A stretch of DNA of 64,000 nucleotides from Rathayibacter sp. SW19 (lineage in GTDB: Bacteria; Actinomycetota; Actinomycetes; Actinomycetales; Microbacteriaceae), in the NCBI RefSeq assembly GCF_030866825.1, contig NZ_CP133020.1, forward strand, positions 4,526,001 through 4,590,000. Reading direction: 5' to 3'. Every line of letters begins with the position of its first letter. The stretch's first letter is position 1. The translations under genes were made by a program, and so were the position numbers. Positions 60,991 through 64,000 of this stretch are shown piece by piece. A model generated the notes under the pieces. It saw only the letters and a list, made by a program, of their open reading frames with translations, searched no databases and was not told where the DNA came from.

Positions 60991-62331
60991 ATGACCGACG
61001 ACAACGGCGCGGCCTGCATCACGGGCGTCGCAACCGTGCCAGCGCAGCGCATCCCCACCGGCCGCATCGTCGCCTGGGGGCTGTGGGACTGGGGTTCGGC
61101 ATCGTTCAACGCCGTCGCGACCACGTTCGTCTTCACCGTGTATCTGACCGGAAAGGCGTTCGGCGGCGATGCCGTTGTGTCCGCACAGCTCGGCTGGGCG
61201 CTGGCAATCGCGGGTGTTGCCGTCGCCTTGCTCGCCCCGATCACAGGGCAGCGCTCGGATCGTGGCGGTCGCCGCAAACTCTGGCTGGCTGTGAACACCT
61301 ACCTCGTGGTCATCGCGCTTGCGCTCATGTTCTTCGTCGAGGCCAAGCCGAGCTTCCTCCTGTTCGGCCTGATCCTGATCGCGGCGGGAACGATCTTCTT
61401 CGAGTTCGCCAGCGTCAACTACAACGCCATGCTCGCGCAGGTCTCCACGCCGCGCACGATCGGCAAGGTCAGCGGGTTCGGCTGGGGCATGGGTTACATC
61501 GGCGGCATCGTTCTACTGCTGATCGTCTACTTCGGGTTCATCCACCCCGACGTTGGCATGTTCGGCGTCACCAGCGCAGACGGCCTCTCCGTTCGGGTCT
61601 CGATGCTGATTGCCGCGGCCTGGTTCGGCCTGTTCGCGCTGCCCGTGCTTTTCTCTGTTCCCGGCAACCGGGCGACGACAGATGCCAGGGCCAAGCGAGT
61701 GGGCTTCTTCCGCTCCTACGCCATCCTCGGCCGCGACATCGCGCGACTCTGGCGCACCAGCCGGCACACCGTGTATTTTTTGATCGCCAGCGCGATCTTT
61801 CGCGACGGTCTGACCGGCGTCTTCACCTTCGGCGGCGTGCTCGCCGCCGGCACGTTCGGCTTCACGCCCGGCGAAGTGATCATCTTCGCGATCGCAGCGA
61901 ACGTCGTCGCCGGCATCTCGACCGTCGCTGTCGGAGTTCTCGACGACCGCCTGGGGCCGAAGCCGGTCATCGTGACGGCGCTGGTCGGGCTTGTGGTCTG
62001 CGGGATGCTCGTGTTTCTGTTGCATTCCGGTGGCCAAACGGTTTTCTGGATCTTCGGCTTGGCCCTCTGCCTGTTCGTCGGCCCTGCTCAGTCGGCCAGC
62101 CGCTCGTTCCTGGCGCGCTTGATTCCGAACGGCAGGGAAGGCGAGGTCTTTGGACTGTACGCAACGACGGGCAAAGCGGCGACCGCACTGGCACCCGCCG
62201 CGTTCGCTCTGTTCGTCACCATCGGCGGCGCGCAGTACTGGGGCATCCTCGGCATCGTGCTCGTTCTCGCGATCGGCCTCGTGCTGCTCATTCCGGTGAA
62301 AGCCCAGCAGGAGCGACTCGCGGATCACTGA
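60991..62331 (+). CDS. MFS transporter, UMF1/Atg22-like
   Basis: 446 residues with about 12 membrane helices. The N-terminal IVAWGLWDWGSASFNAVATT is the UMF1/vacuole-effluxer signature (WxxWDxGxxxFxxxxxTF). Loop 2-3: GQRSDRGGRRKLWLA. Prokaryotic members are often proposed as amino-acid or small-molecule exporters, but the substrate is not known. Single gene; the alarmone synthetase follows after about 55 bases. Confidence 0.88.
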   Translation: MTDDNGAACITGVATVPAQRIPTGRIVAWGLWDWGSASFNAVATTFVFTVYLTGKAFGGDAVVSAQLGWALAIAGVAVALLAPITGQRSDRGGRRKLWLAVNTYLVVIALALMFFVEAKPSFLLFGLILIAAGTIFFEFASVNYNAMLAQVSTPRTIGKVSGFGWGMGYIGGIVLLLIVYFGFIHPDVGMFGVTSADGLSVRVSMLIAAAWFGLFALPVLFSVPGNRATTDARAKRVGFFRSYAILGRDIARLWRTSRHTVYFLIASAIFRDGLTGVFTFGGVLAAGTFGFTPGEVIIFAIAANVVAGISTVAVGVLDDRLGPKPVIVTALVGLVVCGMLVFLLHSGGQTVFWIFGLALCLFVGPAQSASRSFLARLIPNGREGEVFGLYATTGKAATALAPAAFALFVTIGGAQYWGILGIVLVLAIGLVLLIPVKAQQERLADH

Positions 62332-62387
62332 TTACCCACCTGTGAATTCATTGGCGACCCACAATCTCGTGCTTTAGATTGGAGGCC

Positions 62388-63203
62388 GTGAGCACAGAAC
62401 TGGATTTGGATGCGTACACATCGAGTGAGTCAGAACATCCGGACTGGTTGACAGATCGAGCCGCTCATGCGCTCGAGGGCGTGGACGACACGACGCTCGA
62501 TGAGATCAGGCTGTTGCGTGACGACTTCGCCCGCTTTATGATGCCGTACAAGTTCGGCATCGACGAGGTGAATACGAAAATCTCGATCCTGCGCGAGGAA
62601 TTCAGTCAGCTACACGACTACAATCCGATCGAGCACGTGTCGAGCCGCTTGAAGACTCCGGAGAGCATTGTCGCTAAGGTGATCCGCAAGGAGTGCGACC
62701 CGTCATTCGACGCGATCGCCGCCACCATCACCGACATCGCGGGCGTGCGCGTCACCTGCAGTTTCGGTTCGGATGTCTATCGCGTGTTCGAACTTCTCAC
62801 CGGTCAGAGCGATGTGCGCTTGATCACCGCGAAGGACTACATCGCGAAGCCGAAGCCGAACGGTTACAAGAGTCTGCACGCGATCATCGAGGTGCCAGTG
62901 TTCCTGTCTGCCGGGCCGAAGCCGGTCTTCGTGGAGGTGCAGATCCGCACCGTTGCCATGGACTTCTGGGCCAGCCTCGAGCACAAGATCTACTACAAAT
63001 ACGACCGTGCGGTGCCGCAAGAATTGCTCGACGAGCTCAAAGAGGCCGCCGAAACAGCGGCCCGCCTCGACGCGAAGATGGAACGCCTGCACACCGAGAT
63101 CCGCGGTGCCGGCGAGCTGAGCAACCCGCACCACACACTGGTTCCCGCCGATGATACTCTGCAGCAGTTCCGCGAGGTGCGCCAACTCTTCAGCGACGTG
63201 TAA
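62388..63203 (+). CDS. Small RelA/SpoT-like alarmone synthetase (RelQ/RelP type)
   Basis: 271 residues, GTG start at 62388 with GGAGG only two bases upstream (TTG 62379 gives an alternative). RelA_SpoT synthetase domain without hydrolase or ACT domains: DIAGVRVTCSFGSDVYRVFE, KDYIAKPKPNGYKSLHAIIE, and FVEVQIRTVAMDFWASLEHK. The conserved Y/H/E residues for pyrophosphate transfer are in place, so (p)ppGpp or pppApp synthesis is likely. The C-terminal helices resemble RelQ (YjbM/YwaC). Alone, upstream of IPP isomerase. Confidence 0.9.
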   Translation: MSTELDLDAYTSSESEHPDWLTDRAAHALEGVDDTTLDEIRLLRDDFARFMMPYKFGIDEVNTKISILREEFSQLHDYNPIEHVSSRLKTPESIVAKVIRKECDPSFDAIAATITDIAGVRVTCSFGSDVYRVFELLTGQSDVRLITAKDYIAKPKPNGYKSLHAIIEVPVFLSAGPKPVFVEVQIRTVAMDFWASLEHKIYYKYDRAVPQELLDELKEAAETAARLDAKMERLHTEIRGAGELSNPHHTLVPADDTLQQFREVRQLFSDV

Positions 63204-63210
63204 GGTCCGC

Positions 63211-63382
63211 CCAAGACGGTGGTCGAGTAGCGAGCGCCAAGACGGTGGTCGAGTAGCGAGCACCAAGACGGTGGCCGAGTAGCGAGCACCAAGACGGTGG
63301 CCGAGTAGCGAGCGCCAGCGAGCGTATCGAGACCCGTATCGAGACCCGTATCGAAACCCGTATCGAAACCCGTATCGAGACC
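63211..63382. repeat. Tandem GTCGAGTAG array (4 x 26 bp plus 5 x 12 bp)
   Basis: Four 26-base units (start CCAAGACGGTGGTCGAGTAG; at 63211, 63237, 63263 and 63289), a closing GCGTATCGAGACC, then 12-base CGTATCGAGACC or CGTATCGAAACC repeats to 63382. It fills the space between the alarmone synthetase and IPP isomerase genes. Confidence 0.85.
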
Positions 63383-63409
63383 CCGCAGCCCATGCACGAA
63401 AATGGATGT

Positions 63410-63952
63410 ATGAGTTCCACACACGCGCACACCGAACAAGTCGTCCTGCTCGCCGAGGACGGCACGCCGATCGGTGTCGCGGACAAGGCGACCGTGCACG
63501 ACGCGAACACCCGATTGCACTTGGCGTTCTCGTGCCACGTGTACGACGGTGACGGCCGTATCCTCGTTACCCAGCGTGCGCTGACCAAGCGCACGTGGCC
63601 CGGCATTTGGACAAACTCGTTCTGCGGGCATCCGGCGCCGGACGAAGCGAGCGAGGATGCCGTGCAGCGGCGCGCCCGACGTGAGCTCGGCATCCGTGTG
63701 ACTGGGTTGACGCTTGCACTGCCCGACTTTCGGTATCGAGCAACGGATGCCAGTGGCGTCGTCGAAAACGAGGTCTGTCCCGTCTACACCGCAACGACGA
63801 CGGATGCGATCGCGCCGGCGCCCGACGAGGTCATGGCGTGGCGCTGGGTCGACCCCGCCGACCTGCTCAAAGCAGTAACCGCGACCCCGTGGGCGTTCAG
63901 CCCATGGCTGAGTCTTCAGCTGCCGCTACTGTACACGGCGACCGTTCGCTGA
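63410..63952 (+). CDS. idi: Isopentenyl-diphosphate delta-isomerase, type I
   Basis: 180 residues from the ATG at 63410 (ATG 63392, inside the end of the repeat region, is less likely). Type I IDI with Nudix-like fold: HLAFSCHVYDGDGRILVTQR, WTNSFCGHP with the catalytic Cys, RRARRELGI, and an ENEVCPVYTAT strand with metal-binding Glu. Isomerises IPP and DMAPP in the isoprenoid pathway. The repeat array directly upstream means the promoter must lie inside or before it. After its stop the window has 48 bases with no feature. Confidence 0.93.
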   Translation: MSSTHAHTEQVVLLAEDGTPIGVADKATVHDANTRLHLAFSCHVYDGDGRILVTQRALTKRTWPGIWTNSFCGHPAPDEASEDAVQRRARRELGIRVTGLTLALPDFRYRATDASGVVENEVCPVYTATTTDAIAPAPDEVMAWRWVDPADLLKAVTATPWAFSPWLSLQLPLLYTATVR

Positions 63953-64000
63953 CCCTTCTGTAATGGTTGTGGCTGGTCTGGTACTGGCTGGCAGACTGGC

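Noticed and set aside
60987..62345. Alternative long plus-strand frame over the UMF1 transporter
   Set aside because: Arg/His-rich shadow of the real gene; no membrane helices, whereas the other frame has clear MFS motifs.

Overview
The window is high-GC DNA from an actinobacterium, most likely a Microbacteriaceae relative (inference). The evidence is a dnaK-grpE-dnaJ-hspR heat-shock operon with HAIR-type operators, LAxTG sortase signals, abundant F420/flavin LLM oxidoreductases, and a dispersed GGTCGAGTAGCGAGC...GTATCGAGACC repeat family between (and sometimes inside) genes. No tRNA, rRNA, IS transposase, integrase or CRISPR array was seen.

Layout. 1-6123: the right part of a linear azol(in)e-containing peptide (LAP/TOMM) cluster, with an NHLM-type exporter cut by the window edge, a fused E1-like/YcaO cyclodehydratase and a SagB-type dehydrogenase; the precursor peptide is not in view. 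6217-19514: a cell-envelope island with two secreted serine-hydrolase lipoproteins, a LuxR-type two-component system (TCS1), two long LAxTG-anchored surface proteins, a third LAxTG gene that is broken, and an LLM oxidoreductase. 19757-22521: a small secreted protein and an OmpR-type two-component system that share an operator. 22652-25044: YciI, a PanE-like protein, a repeat cluster and a 57-residue gene. 25304-30397: TetR, ROK, MFS and carboxylesterase genes in a row. 30634-38435: Nudix, PRC-barrel, pRiA4b-ORF3-like, SRPBCC, PadR, a DHA2 efflux pump and a sulfite-oxidase-family enzyme. 38540-44940: a second copy of the envelope module (TCS2, two more serine hydrolases and a fragment of the surface protein) ending in a 3-hydroxyacyl-CoA-dehydrogenase-like gene. 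45029-51829: TetR plus Vgb-like propeller, ABC1 kinase, an RsmC/RlmG-like methyltransferase with a repeat array inside its reading frame, and an NtaA-type monooxygenase. 52059-56372: the heat-shock operon. 57604 down to 56555 and on to 63952: lipoate ligase, GH1 glycosidase, glutaminase, a membrane protein, an MFS/UMF1 transporter, a small alarmone synthetase and IPP isomerase.

How the genes work together. The most interesting unit is the duplicated envelope module. Six copies of a palindrome-like site, best form ATAGACCTAGGTCTAT, lie upstream of three of the four serine hydrolases (or remnants of their 5' ends), the surface-protein operon, the broken surface-protein gene and the TCS1 kinase. 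The half CCTAGGTCTATnGC always points to the target gene, and in five of six cases it lies 83-97 bases from the start codon. I infer a regulon run by the LuxR-type response regulators. It would deploy secreted penicillin-binding-protein-like hydrolases together with wall-anchored proteins built from Cys-pair modules around an aerolysin/ETX-MTX2-like core. Members are visibly decaying: an amber codon, frameshifts, fragments and a response regulator without its conserved Lys. This suggests a recently duplicated, fast-evolving system.
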